Below are positions 34,383-47,222 of a stretch of 64,000 bases of DNA, one piece after another. Position 1 is the first letter of the stretch. Every line of letters begins with the position of its first letter. The stretch is from positions 229,221,741-229,285,740 of the forward strand of contig CM041465.1 of assembly GCA_023213395.1 (NCBI GenBank), given 5' to 3'. A program made the position numbers and the translations under genes. Source of the stretch: Cycas panzhihuaensis. Taxonomy: Eukaryota > Cycadophyta. The notes below the pieces were generated by a model. It was not told where the DNA came from and ran no database searches. It was given only the letters and a program-made list of their open reading frames with translations.

Positions 34383-35863
34383 TTGTGGTAGTACATAGCC
34401 ATAGAGTGTACTGATCATGTGCATACCTCCTATTATTTTCGTTATTTGCTTTATTAGTGCTCATTAATGTTTAGAGTTGTGCAGACAGTAGGTGTGGTTG
34501 TAGGACTATTGAAATAGTCATGGGCGATCAAGGAAAGAACCTTAGCAGTATTGACCTTGAAGACATTACCAAGATCATAGGCACCATGTGCTCAGCCTTA
34601 TGACCTATCTCAAAGGTATTTATCTTATGTTCTTATTGTCTCCTTTGCTCTGCAGTCCTCCAATAGTTGTAACCGATATAGATTACATCCCTTGTTGTTA
34701 TACCTTTATCTTGTACATAGTTTAGTATTTATTAGTACCTACATGAATGCATATATCTTTAGTTTTCTTTGAATAATTTGAATATCTTAAGGGAATCTAT
34801 ATTTTCCTTATTGTTATCAAATCTGAAGGTTTTTTAATTGCCCTTCACTATTTGTTATTGCCCATTGCTATTTATATCATCTGCATCCATTGGAGTCAGT
34901 TTTTTGGCATGTATATTCTATTGCATCCTTAATATTTTATATAATCCTCAATATATTAATGTAGCTAGCTATAAATATATCTATATAAGTTGTGATCATA
35001 TCATTATAGTCATGATACCTTGTCATAACCATATTCATAATATCCATGTAACTTTAATATATTTGTATAGCCTTAGTATATTTAAGTAAAATACAAATAT
35101 ATCAATATAGTCTTTCATACAACTGCACATCCATCTATTATTCCTATATGTAGCCTTCATATGTAGTTTTAATTCACTTACATAGGTGATATATATATTG
35201 AGATGTGTATTGTACTTGTAGATCGTCAACCCGTTAATGCTTTGTTTGCCACTATTTTTTTTCAAAATCATTTTTGTCATTTCAATGATTTAATCAACAT
35301 TAATAAATGGGTGATTTTTTTCAATGCATTAATATCAATTATTTGATTAAAGGTTTATAAAAAGCCTTTATACAAAGCACCCTTTTATTCTTTTATATGA
35401 TTTGTTAATCTTATATCATAAAGTTTTTGGTGTAACTCATATAAAGATAAATACAACTAGAATAAGATAATGTCTATGGATATTGAAGTAACTAGGTTGA
35501 GCTATGTTGTCTAAAGTATATTGTTATGTGAGAGAGCAATTCCACTGTGCATTATTCATCAATAAAAAGGACTACTTTGATGAACTTTTCATAAAGTATT
35601 TTTGGATGATAATAGAAGCATTTTATTATATTTATTTACATTGATTCAGAGGACTGGATATTTAATCAACGCATTTTTACAATCAAACTTAAGGTCTTAT
35701 GGTGTCTAGATTGATTATTTTTAGTAGTTCATTGGCTTACTTTTATGTTAAGTAGTTACCTATTTACCATTACATAATTAAGTGATTGAATTGACTACTA
35801 TTTGAGGGAATTTTTCTTATCAAAAGTTGGTTTCAAGTTATTTGTTTATTATTTTATTAAGCC
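34383..35863 (+). other. B untranslated leader
   Basis: About 1.5 kb without recognisable coding. The readings at 34838-35089 (plus) and 35035-35280 (minus) are hydrophobic or low complexity and overlap each other. Confidence 0.5.
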
Positions 35864-38800
35864 ATGGAGAAGTTATCCTTATTGGTTACCTTTAATAGAC
35901 ATAATTCAATGAGTGGAAGGCAAATATGGAATTGGTTCTTATGTCAACTACCTTCAGGGGATTATCAACTCTCCTTTAATGAGTATTCAATCAGATGAAA
36001 AAGAATGGGTTCATGTTGAGGAAAGGCAGTTTATGGCTGTAAGGTTACTTAAGTTGTCTTTAGCTCCAAATCAAAGATATTTAGTCCACAACCTTAAAAC
36101 TCCACATGGGATTTAGACCAAACTATATGACATTTTAGAGGAAAATAAATTATCATATTGCTCTTATGATAGAATTATTGAATGTAAAAGTGGATGATAA
36201 GAACAAAATTAATGTGTTCTTAAATAAGATTACTGATTTGAGGAATAGGTTGGATGAACTGAAATCAAACTCAATAGATGATGCTTTGCTTTTTACCATT
36301 ATTATATCAAAGTTGCCAACTGTATTTGGAACCTTTCAAACTATTTATGGTAGTGATAAAGTTATGGAAGGTGAATATTTTATGTCCTTAAAAAACCTAA
36401 TCCTAGAGGAAGATGCCAAATTAAAGGACCACGGGATACTTGTTGGGTCTACTTCAAATCAGGCTTTAGTCATGAAAACTTAAAGAAAGGATGTTGTTCA
36501 AGAAGACAAGTCTACGCAGAAAATAGATGAGACCTATAGGGAGAAGAAGAAGTTTATGGGTAAGTATAATTACTACAAGAAAGATGGCCATAAGGAAAAG
36601 AATTATCGGTTCAAGAGGTAGGATAAGTGTAAGGCAAACTAAGATGATAAGGAGAAGAGTGTAGTCACGTATTATGTTAGGGTTTCAATGTTGTCATTTG
36701 AGTCAAATCAGAAAGACTATTAGATCTTAGATTTAGGTGCTCTAAAATAAATCACCTATCAAAAGTGAAACTTTAATGCGATGGATGTAGGTATAAGTGA
36801 TGTTAGTGTGATTATTAAGGATGCTTATATTTTTCATTTAGAAGGTATTAGATCCATCTCACTTATAGGTGGTAAGTTCAATGGTGTTTATTACGTGCCC
36901 AAGATAAAGCTAAATCTTATTTCAACCTGGGAAATATGCAAGCAAGGTATGAAAATTAAGCTTTATTATATAGATGCATAGTTAAGGATCCCAAGAAAAC
37001 TTCTCTATTATTACTACTAGGATATCGCAAGATAACTTTTAAGTATTTGAGAAATTTACAGCCCAACATGAATTTTATGCTTTTATTGTTAGTACTAATC
37101 ATATGAGTAAGTTATGACATGAACAATTAGGTCATCTTAACTATAGAAGCATCAACCTAATGAATAGATAGAATGTGATGCTAGGGTTGCCTTATGTTTA
37201 ATGTTTAAAGGGCATTTATAAGGGACGCATATATGGAAAGCACCATCATTATCCTTTTATTAAAGATAATGCATAGAGGGCAAAAGAGAAGTTGGAACTT
37301 ATCTATATAGATTTGATGGGTCCATTACCCAATCCTTCCATTTTAGGTACTTGTTATGTGCCTTTGTTTGTAGACAATTTCAATAGAAAAACCTAGGTAT
37401 TCTTTTTTAAGAATAAGTCTAATGCATTTGATAGATTTGATAAATGGAAAGCTTGTGTTGAGAATGAATGTGATAAGAAAATAAAAATTTTAAAGAGTGA
37501 TAATAGAAAGGAGAATGATAATAATGTTTTAATCAGTTCAACCTTACTCATGGTATCAAATGGGAGTTAACTATCCCATATACCCCATAGCAAAATGGTG
37601 TAGCCAAAAGGAAGAATTGTACTATGATAGAGATAACAAGGTGTATGGTACATTGTAAGAATCTACCTCCCAAGTTTTGGGCAAAAGCTATTATGACAAT
37701 TGTTTACGTTTTGAATAGGGTGCTTATTAAGGCTATTCATGGCATAACCCCCAAAGAATGTTGGACTAGTAAAAAACCTTCCATTAACTATTTTAAGGTA
37801 TTTGGATGTGTTACCTATGCACACATATCAGACGCAAATCAAAAGAAGTTTGATTGTAAGTGTTTGAAGTGCATTTTTGTGGGGTACTCTCAAGAGAGTA
37901 AGGCTTGCAAACTTTGGGATTCATAAGGGAAGAAAATCTTGATTAGTCAGGATGTTAAGTTTGATGAGTTTATGGCATATCATATTAATAAGTCATCTGA
38001 AAATATATTTTATCCTCTACTTCTACTATTTTTGAGCTATAATTCAACAGGTGTTAAGGTACATAAGCCTAACATTCAGGTTGAGACAGAAGCAAGACTT
38101 AGTAAGTCATTATAAGAAGAAGCATAACTTACACCCATTGAAGACTCTAGTTTAACATTTGAGGATCTAGAGAATGGTCAAAGAATAAGAAGTCAACATG
38201 CCAGTCATGCTTTAATGATGGACACCAATGATTCTAGCGATCCCATTTCATTTGAGGAAGTGAAAAAAGATCCATAATGGAAAATTATAATAGAGGAAGA
38301 ATATAATTCATTCATGAAGAATGATATATGGGATTTTGTTCCATTACCTCCCTCTAAGAACATATTTAGTTGTAAGTGGGTCTATAAGATAATGTATTGC
38401 TCCAATCGAGAAGTAAATAAGTATAAGGCAAGACCTACTATGTAGGGTTTCAAATAAAAAGAAGGAATCAATTATGAGGAGACATTTGCATCAGTTTCCA
38501 AGATGTTAATGGTTTGATTAATCTTTACTTTAGAAACTATATTTGGCTAGGAATTACATCAAATAGATGTAAAGTTAACATTCCTTAACAAAGACTTGAA
38601 AGAGGAAATCTATATAGCCCAACCACTTAGTTTCATAAAGGAAGGTCAAGAGCATCCAGTGTACCATTTGAAGAAATCTCTTTATGGCTTAAAACAAGCA
38701 CCACATGCTTGGTATGTAAAAATTGATACTAGATTCAAGGAATATGGTTTTGTAACAACAAAATTAGAACTAAGTCTTTATATTTAAAATAATATATCTA

Positions 38801-39797
38801 CAATAGTTATTGTTGTATTTAGTGTTAATGATTTTATTATTACATATAATTGTAATAATACTATTGCAGCTACAAAGGCCTATTAGGCCCTACTTTTGAT
38901 ATGATAGATTTTGCACATCTTTATTACTTCTTAGGCATCGAGATTAGGTAGATGAATGATCACATCATGATGTTGTAATCAAGGTATGCTCAATCCATAC
39001 TTGAGAGATTTAGGATGAAGGATTACAAACTAATGAATACATCAGGCATGAAAGGCACAAAGCTTCTAAAGAGCATAGATAAGCTAGTTGTAGATGGGAC
39101 ATTGTATCAGTAATTAATAAGGAGTATGATTTACTTAACTTATACTAGTCCTAATATTGCTTATATTGTTGGATTGGTATCTCACTACATGGAGAATCTT
39201 TAAGAGCTATATTTATATGCAATGAAGAGGATTTTAAAATATGTTAAGGTTACACTCAATATTAGCCTTGAATACCTTCGTGGTAGAGAGATAAACTTGC
39301 ATGGGTATATATATGCTAATTAGGGTGGAGATGTAGAAGATAGGAAATTGATTGCAGGTTAGATTTTTAGTATTGACAATATGTTTATCTCATGGCAATC
39401 TAAAAAGTAATCTGTCATATCTTTGTCTTCTATAAAGACTAAGTATCAAGGACTAAGTGTCAATACTAAGGAAGTTGTATGGTTGTAGGGACTTTTAGAG
39501 ATCCTTAGAATATAAACTAGCATAACTATTATACACATTGATAATTAGAGTGCTATTCAACTTTCAAAAAATCCAAAGTTTTAAGCATGTATAAAACACA
39601 TCAAAATTTAACACCATTATATCTATAAGATAATCAGATCAAGGAAGATGCAAGTTGAGTTTTATCCAAGTGAAGACCAACTTGTAGATATGTTCACCAA
39701 AGCTCTTCATTACTTAATCAAGATTCATGCAAACTTGGGTCTTAGTGACCTTATCCTTGAAGGGGGATATATCAATAAGGATAAAGAGAAAGGTTAA
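35864..39797 (+). pseudogene. Ty1/copia gag-pol of element B, inactivated
   Basis: Gag begins near ATG 35864 and shifts frame at least twice before settling at about 36166, where ELLNVKVDDKNKINVFLNKI and LISKLP-like gag phrases are seen. The zinc knuckle (about 36565-36610) reads YNYYKKDGHKEKNY, with Tyr at all three Cys positions. The integrase core has YIDLMGPLP, then LKSDNRKEND. After it come FWAKAIMTIVYVLNR and the KVFGCVTYAHI segment. RT (about 38360-38830) has YEETFASVSK, KSLYGLKQAPHAWY and SVNDF in place of YVDDF, so one catalytic Asp is Asn. RNase H and the DMFTKALH tail follow, and the stop is at 39795. Many stops are present. Confidence 0.9.
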
Positions 39798-39836
39798 ATT
39801 GACCCCCACAAAGACTTAAAGTCCCTATATTTACAT

Positions 39837-39846
39837 TAAGGAGGGA
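39837..39846 (+). other. B polypurine tract
   Basis: A purine-rich run ending GGAGGGA touches the TG of the 3' LTR. Confidence 0.7.
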
Positions 39847-40140
39847 TGTTAAAATGGTACTACCCAACTAATATAATTGAGATTATAGTTTGTATGAACT
39901 TATTTGTGATATTATTTGGGTTCGAAGATGTAATCAAATATTTATATATTAGAGGCACTTACAAATCTATAAATAAAGATCCAAAGTCTATTCATAAATT
40001 ACACACACTTCTGTATCAATATAATCCATGTTCGATGGTAGGTTTTAACCTCTAGGTTTCTCACATGTATATTCTACTGCATACTTGTTCCTTTTGCTTG
40101 TTGTCTACACAAATGATTTGCTTGTCCAATGTTTCTAACA
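39847..40140 (+). repeat. B 3' LTR
   Basis: The copy starts TGTTAAAATGG and ends TCTAACA, followed by TSD aataa. Confidence 0.88.
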
Positions 40141-40145
40141 AATAA

Positions 40146-41789
40146 AAAAGGATGGCCCTATATGATGATGTACCTAAGTATAGTTGGTCTATCATAATTA
40201 CATTATGAAAATTACTTATTACATATCTAGTTGAGGTTATCTTAGTCACCCTAATTGGGCAACTATTAATATTTATATGGAATCCACCTAGGCCTGTTTT
40301 CTTTTAATCTATACACTAGAATATCAAGGTCAATATACTAATGGGTTTGATTCCCTCCTCACCCAATAGTATAGAAAGATGCTTAACTATTTTCACTCTA
40401 TTGTACATACTAGTAATTTGTTTTCATAATATAAGGATCTTGAATATAATGTGTTATGTCCTAGGGTATGATTAAGGCCACCAATAAAAAAGAAAGTGTC
40501 AATTTATCCATTGATCCTATCACCTATTCTATATAGAGGACTAATATATAGATTGAATAATAATATTACTCATATAGTTAAAAAATGAAAATTACTGAAA
40601 GGAGATTACTAAAAAGAAAATGCAATAAATGTAAACTATAAAGTAGAAATGAAATAAAAATGTATAAAAAAATATTATTAAAAAATTAAGTTAAATCTTT
40701 TTTATTCTTTTATTTTATGATAACTAAAATAGAACTAAAATTTAATTAGAAACCCTATGCTAAATGGTCTAATCTATATGAAACTCACTTGTTATTAGTC
40801 ACACCCTACTCATATTCCTAACATGGTCACCATTCTATGTTGATTTTGATTTAACCTCTTTGTAGTCCAATGGATTAGAGAGGGAGGTCAAGTATAAGTT
40901 AATGCACCATAACTAATTTAAATTAGTATTATGACTTTTACTTATTTAGCCTTGTTTGGGGTTTTAATCATATGCAATATTATCTTATCAAATTATCATA
41001 TGAAATACAATCAAACTTTAAGAAAAATTTATACATGGGCTATGTTATATATATGAATATTATTTTACCATTTTTGTCATTTTCTTTTAGTAAAAAATAT
41101 AATAATTATCAAAATATTTATAAAATGATATTCTTTTAAATGTTGTGATAATAGATAAAAGGAGGAGAATTAGGTAGAGTAGAAGTAGACTACTATTGAA
41201 AGGATACACACATCTAATATATAGATATATATAATTAACTTCCATCTTATGTAACTATAAACTTGTTGTTGAACTAATTTTTCTAGTAGGAGAGGATGAC
41301 ACAACTACAATAGTTTAAAACTAGACTAAATTTAGGTTTGAAAGGACCAAGTAATTGATGTGGCCCCTCTAGTGTAGAGGAAATTATTCAAATCTTACAA
41401 TAGTTTTAATACCCCAAGGTTCCTCTAAATGAGGGTTGTTATAATATCTTTATTTTTATGTGGTGAACAAGTTCAAATTAAATTGAGATTTAATAATAAT
41501 GTAGACCATCACTCAACATGTAACATGCAAATATTAAGTAGAAAAATTAGACACATTAGCACATGGAATAATAGTAATTTAATTGAAGACTATAATACTA
41601 TACTATATATATAAGATTGTTTCCTTTATTTGAAATGACTACTAAAATTAAAAATAAAAGCTAAATTAAGTACATGGTTATAATAAATTCTTAAGTAATA
41701 GAGATACCCAACATATGTGACCTTTCTTTAGAATGTTCAATTGTTTATTAAGAGCCTATCATAATATTGAGTCTCACCACTGTGAGAAG
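40146..41789. other. Unassigned AT-rich sequence
   Basis: I see no LTR pair, primer site or protein motif. Short open readings here do not resemble known families. Confidence 0.5.
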
Positions 41790-42855
41790 TCCACTCATAT
41801 GGCCTTTACCATTGAATCATTTAATAACACTACTAAAATAATGCCATTCATGCAATCTCTCCTTGGTTTTAAATATGTTCCTTTATTCATCATCTTCATG
41901 TATCTAAATCTTATATCTTATGATATTTATTTCTATGATTAATTTGTGAAAATATCTTAGCCCTTGTTGGGTAATCCAACATATCATCCATTTCAAGAAT
42001 GGGATACCTATACTTCATAGTGATCTTATTTAAAGTTATGGAGTCTACATATAATCTTTATTTTCCTCCTTTCTTTAGTGCTAAAATAATTCGTAGAGTA
42101 CACAATCTCATGCTTTCTCTGATAAGACCATTTTCTAGTAGTTCACTAATCTACCTCTTTATTTCTTTATTCTCCATAAGGCTAAGCTATATGGCACCTT
42201 ATTGGATAATCTTTATCTTAGAATGAGGTTAATTTAATATGCAATCCCTCTTAATGATGGAAAATTAGATGGATGGTCATTAATACCCTTATATTCCCCC
42301 AATAACTCCTTAGGGAATTAGGAAACTTTTGATATTCTTATAACCTCTTCTTCCTTAAGGAAAAGTAGATAACATTCTTCTCCTTTAGTCTTCTTAGTAA
42401 AATCCTTCTTAACTTAACAAGGATATGGGAGTAATTTCTCTTTTTTTCTCTTCCTCTCTAAAGGGTATTAAGGAATACCTTTTACCATCTTGCATATAGG
42501 TGTTCTTTCTCTAATCATAAATGACTCTCCTATTATATAGATATTGTCTTCTTAATAATAGATGATATGCATTTATTAGGATCATATCATATTAGACTCT
42601 ATTCGTAACTAGTTCAATATGGAATTCTACCATGCATGTTGTATCAACCATTAGACTATGATCTACAAATTCTATGAGGATCAAACATTGGAACATAAGG
42701 CAACTAAAATTTCTATATTATTTCTAAACTCACTATATTATTTAGTGATCATCCATCAACTATCACCTTGTAGACTTTCCCTCTACATTTGTATCTATTT
42801 CAAATGATATTCTTCCTCTTATAATCCTCCTTAAAAGATTCATTTTTGTTAGAGA
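41790..42855 (-). pseudogene. Ty3/gypsy protease-RT fragment (element F)
   Basis: On the minus strand the start has NIIWNRYKCRGKVYKVIVDG, the plant gypsy protease entry with its VDG active site, followed by SLNNIVS (about 42850-42700). Further on, LPSLRGIAY and NLILR (about 42225), the ELLENGLI-like helix, RIILALKKGGK, RLYVDSITLNKITMKYRYPI (about 42095-42000), and DMLDYPTRAKIFSQINHRNKYH match RT motifs in order. The frame shifts several times and stops are common. The RT is lost after the HEWHYF region (about 41800), before its YVDD box. The wording is chromovirus-like rather than Tat-like, so it is a different lineage from G. No LTR was found for it. Confidence 0.78.
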
Positions 42856-43208
42856 GTAATAACCAATTTATTATTATCCTAACCCCTTTGATACTCTCTC
42901 AAATATTTAGTGAATTTATATTCATGTCAGCTAAATATGTATGCCACTTAGGAAGTGTGCTAATGCACATAAGTTGGCCTAGAGGGCTTTCCACATGAGG
43001 TGAGCTATTTTATAAATATGTATATGTTTCTTTTAATAAGATGAAATTTGGCTATTCTTTTATATATCTTATGTGTGTTATTCTTGTATTTATTCATCAT
43101 ATTATTACTCATTTATTTATTATATACTCATATCTTTTATTTATTGCATGTCTTTTCCAGGTCCCTTATACTTCCTATTTGCTTCCACATTCATATGTCC
43201 CAATATAG

Positions 43209-43220
43209 TGGTATCAGAGC
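43209..43220 (+). other. E primer-binding site (tRNA-Met type)
   Basis: TGGTATCAGAGC is a full 12-of-12 match to the common plant copia primer site, the only perfect one in the window. Confidence 0.8.
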
Positions 43221-43679
43221 CTATGGTTTAATCTATTAGGAAGGAAATATTTTTAGATTTTAGGAGCCTATAATTTGTTATTCCTTACAACTTTTTTAAT
43301 GTCTTTTCTGGAACCATTTTATGCCTACTTAGTAACCTAACAAATGTCCATTTTTTGAAGAGTCATTAATATGTTTTGTGGGGTGTTTTTATACTATTGC
43401 AAATGCAAGTTTTTAGGGGATGATTTATTGTTATTTTTTTAAGTTATTTTAGGGCTTATATTAAAATTTTTAGGGCCATTATATCACATCTATTTTTAAT
43501 ATTTTAGAGTATTTTTTGAAGCTACAAAAAAAGAGAAAATATATGGACAAAATGGCCTTTTTTCAGGGTTAAGAAGATGCTTTTAGTGACCTACTTTTTT
43601 AGTGCATATAGTTAACCATAATAATATTGCATATAAGTTTTTATTTGAGATCATAAAATTATTTATTCTAGAAAGATAT

Positions 43680-43851
43680 CTTATGGAGAGAAATGAAGTA
43701 GAAAAGCTACTCATGCAAGCCTAATCACCTAATAGATGTAACTAATTTATTACCAAAATGATGATGAAGCCTTATTTTGAAGGCTATTTGGATGCTAAAA
43801 CTACTAACCAAATGACAATTACTTTTTGAGAAAAAATCACCATATAAGATT

Positions 43852-43889
<38 letters not shown>

Positions 43890-44983
43890 ACACACACACA
43901 CACATTTTATCTAATAAAGACCAGAAGAAACTGGGTAGAAAGGCTATGAGTTCCATTAGGTTGTGCCTTTTTAATATGGTATTATTGAATGTTTCCTTAG
44001 AAACTATAACTAAGGATTTATGGAATAAGTTAGGGGCTTTATATCAGACATAGTCCTTAGTGAATAAGTTATTTCTTTAGGATAAGTTATAATAACTCAA
44101 GATAAGTGATGGAGATATGTTTATTGATGATCTCAATACTTTTAACATTGCAGTGAGCTAGTTAGTTTTAGTTGGGATGACTATATTAGAAAAAGGCATG
44201 TGTATCATCCTATTATCTTGACTTCTTAATTCCTAAGATAATCTCGCAATAGTGATTAGTAGTACTACTATAAGTATCTTAAATTTTGATGAAGTTGTTA
44301 CTATGATACTATTAAAAGAAATATAATGAAAATCTTTTAAAGATCATTTAAAAGAGGCATTGGCAGTGAGAGGTCATTTGTTGGATTATAACCATAGAAA
44401 TAAAAGAATTAATAATCAAAATATAGAAGAAAATCTAAATTACTAGGGAGACATCTAGTAACATGTTAGAAATTAGCCATTACAAAGCTAATGTAAATCC
44501 AAGAAGAATAATAAAGAAAAGTCATTGGAAGTTATCTCTTCCAAAAAATCAAAGGCCTTTGATGAAACTAAGGTGATGTACATCTGGCTGCCTTAGGTAA
44601 GCAATCAAATATTAAATATTAGTTAATTGACTCTAATACCTTGTTTCATATGACTTCTCATAGGGAGTGGTTCTGTTAATATAAATAGTTTAATAGAGGT
44701 GAAGTCTTCCCAAGAGATAATTACCCATATAAGATCATAGATCGTGAAAATATTAAGATAAGGTTTAATAATAGAAGAGTTAATACTATCAATGATGTTA
44801 ATTATATTCCCCATTTAATAATGAGTTTATTATTTATTAGTTAATTTGGTAATACAATAATAGAAGTGATTTTTAATAAAGAAAGTTACAAAATGGTTTG
44901 GGGAGTATTGGTGTTGGTAGGGAGGGGTCCAATTTAGAATATATTCTTTAAGCCTGATATTCTTAAAAAGTAAATTCATCTTT
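43680..44983 (+). pseudogene. Copia gag-protease remnant of element E
   Basis: The gag centre reads SLETITKDLWNKLGALYQT (about 43997-44053), then SLVNKLFL, GDMFIDDLNTFNIAVS, and DNLAIVISSTT (about 44240-44272), followed by ALAVRGHLLDY. This is the Tto1/UBN2-type copia gag in correct order. The protease entry is LIDSNTLFHMTSHREWFC (about 44625-44676), where DSGA became DSNT. Many stops interrupt it. A (GA)n(CA)n microsatellite lies in the gag N-terminal part. The reading is cut by X at 44984-44988 (TSD gatgt). Confidence 0.8.
43854..43904. repeat. Compound (GA)n-(CA)n microsatellite
   Basis: About 17 GA units (43854-43887) are followed by a short tta break and seven CA units (43890-43904). 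It lies inside the decayed E gag, so it expanded after coding constraint was lost. Confidence 0.95.
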
Positions 44984-44988
44984 GATGT

Positions 44989-45380
44989 TAATTATTAGCA
45001 ATAAAATTATCCAATATAATGTATTAAATAAAATAATATAATAAATAAAATTTATAAATATAAGTATAAATAATGAGGTTATATAAGATGAGTATAAAAA
45101 CAAAGTAAGATTGAACATGCATATTATGAGGACATAATTATATAGTAAGAGAATGATAACCTTGCAAAGAATTATATTAGATTAATATATATATTTATAG
45201 ATATAATTGACTTCATGTTTAACTAATAATATGAGAGAACCTATAAGTCTGTCAATGGGACATTACATAAACAAGTGAGCACATGTATACATCATAGTAT
45301 TTCTCATAACGAGAGGGCTAGGGGACACAACACTATTAGATACATCTTTATAATGAAGTAATTAATCATTGTTTCTAACA
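44989..45380 (-). repeat. X 3' LTR
   Basis: The copy starts TAATTATTAGCAATAAAATT, identical over 20 bases to the partner, and ends TTTCTAACA before the purine tract. Confidence 0.8.
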
Positions 45381-45392
45381 TACTCCCCCATT
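45381..45392 (-). other. X polypurine tract
   Basis: Minus-strand AATGGGGGAGTA touches the start (TGTTAG) of the 3' LTR. Confidence 0.75.
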
Positions 45393-46516
45393 ATAAGTAA
45401 TTACATAAAATATTAATCTTTAATTTCAACTTGTTAAATCATAAAGAGAAACATCATTCTTCACCTCGTCCTCTATCTTCAAGTCACCACAAAAAGAATC
45501 TCTTCAAATTTTAAAATAATGGTCATTCATATATGAGAAACCACCACCACCTTAAAAGCTCATTTTTCACAAGTTATATTATGAATACATACACATTAAT
45601 GCATCTTCTAACGTTTATATAAAACCTTCACTATCCATCAAATTATAAGGGTAATAAAATCTTGTAGCCATTAGTTCATTAGTAGAGTCTTTAAATACGT
45701 GGTTCAATTAACATTTATTGACTATTCTAGGAACAAGCTAAACTACATGGTCAAACAAACGAGTTCAAAATGCAAGAATAGCAACATCCTATCTATTGTA
45801 TGTAGGCATAAAGACAATAGTCTTTTCAACATCTTTAGCAAAAAGTATATGAGAAACTCTATCCTTTAAACATTAAGGAATTTTTTCCTTCAAAACACCA
45901 TAACTAATATCAATCTGAGTACCTAAAAATTAATAATTCCATTAACAATATCAATAGGTGGTCTTAGAAAAGACATCAACATAATTAAAACATCATCAAA
46001 AGGTGGTTAAACATCATTTAAATTTTAACAATATTATATCATCCAATATTTAATCTTTCAATCTCTTTCTTTCTTAATATTTTTCATATTTTCTTTCGCA
46101 AACTACGTTTACATAAGCTAAATTTTAAATTTAAAAAAATATTAATGTAGAAATGTAGAGCTAAAAAATATATATAGGTTTTAAAAAGGTTATAAAATTG
46201 AACTTTAGATGACTAAGTTTTAATGCTTATAAGTCTATATGCCATATGTTAAAGAACTACTAAAAATTACCTTTATTAAATTTGACCAATAATAAATATA
46301 TCAAATTTCCTCTAAAAGTATTCATGTAATCACTCATTTTTTCTATGTATGACTTTAGTTTTTGATGGTGAAGATAAAACTATATTTCACTACCTATAAA
46401 AAATATATAGTAGAAACATTATTAATAATTTTGAAAAAACTAAACATTTCTCAAAAAATTAAATTTTCCTCTTTTAGGCATTAACTCTTGGTCTCATAAA
46501 ATCATCATATGACCTT
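45393..46516. other. X interior, left part
   Basis: AT-rich with no protein motif seen. It ends at the TSD of C (ccttt, 46517-46521). Confidence 0.5.
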
Positions 46517-46521
46517 CCTTT

Positions 46522-46821
46522 TATTGGGTGAAGGATAGCATACTCCACTACACTAAAGTAATGGCATATAATAAGAGAAAAATGAAGAGAACAAGATTGA
46601 GAGCAAAAATAAGAGGTGACAATTATATCTCTCCCTTTCGCATTCAACCTTATATAATAGAGGATGTACATTAGGATTTCCAAAGGAGTTTTTCACCTAA
46701 TGACATGATTCCAAAATTACACATAAATATAAATGAAATTACATTTAACTATGTGACTTAGCTAACCTAAAGTCACCTTCATATAATTAGTTTAATGACC
46801 TTGATACATTAATATCCATTA
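46522..46821 (-). repeat. C 3' LTR
   Basis: The copy starts TATTGGGTGAAGG where the partner has TGTTGGGTGAAGG, and ends ATATCCATTA. It shares long blocks with 53529-53834, for example around 46725-46800. Confidence 0.87.
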
Positions 46822-46833
46822 ATCCTCCCCTTA
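46822..46833 (-). other. C polypurine tract
   Basis: Minus-strand TAAGGGGAGGAT borders the 3' LTR. Confidence 0.75.
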
Positions 46834-47222
46834 ATGGTAAAAGGTCATTATGATAAAATCTATTCTATGGGGTCTTCATTTGAGCCTCACTATTACAATG
46901 ACACTTTTGTGGGAAAACCCTCATAGGCAATAAAAACTCATGAATTTTCTAAGATCTATAGCCCCTTAAATCAAAATGGATAAGGTAGCTCTTAATGTAG
47001 CTTGATAGCTAGGCAGTTTAAATATACAGCTTGATCTGTTGAATCCCCATATACTATTTGGTCATCCCCTATGCCCTTTCGGGTTTTCATAGGTTCTGAT
47101 TTTCTAAGACTAGTATAACCCTTATCCTTTAGTACCCATAAGGGATTTTTACAAATATGATAGAGCAGAGACTTATTCTTATTCTTTGGCGCCCACAAGG
47201 GGTATTCACGAATCTCCTCCAA
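46834..47222 (-). other. C 3' untranslated region
   Basis: This stretch is homologous to 57961-58395 of D. A phrase with cccayaaggg followed by ttttyacaaat occurs twice, about 50 bases apart, in both elements, so it is an inherited short tandem repeat. Confidence 0.6.

Larger units (their letters stand above)
34079..40140 (+). mobile_element. Element B: decayed Ty1/copia, 6.06 kb
   Basis: LTRs lie at 34079-34370 and 39847-40140. The perfect TSD aataa lies at 34074-34078 and 40141-40145. A primer site follows the left LTR and a purine tract precedes the right one, so B reads on the plus strand. The interior has a 1.5-kb leader and a gag-pol reading that is broken many times. The order (integrase before RT) is that of Ty1/copia. 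Confidence 0.9.
42960..44983 (+). mobile_element. Element E, left part: copia LTR end to protease
   Basis: A perfect tRNA-Met primer site at 43209-43220 marks the end of a 5' LTR whose start I could not fix (about 42.9-43.0 kb). Gag and protease readings follow on the plus strand up to 44983, where element X is inserted. The reading resumes after X at 55727. The 3' LTR was not found. Confidence 0.7.
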
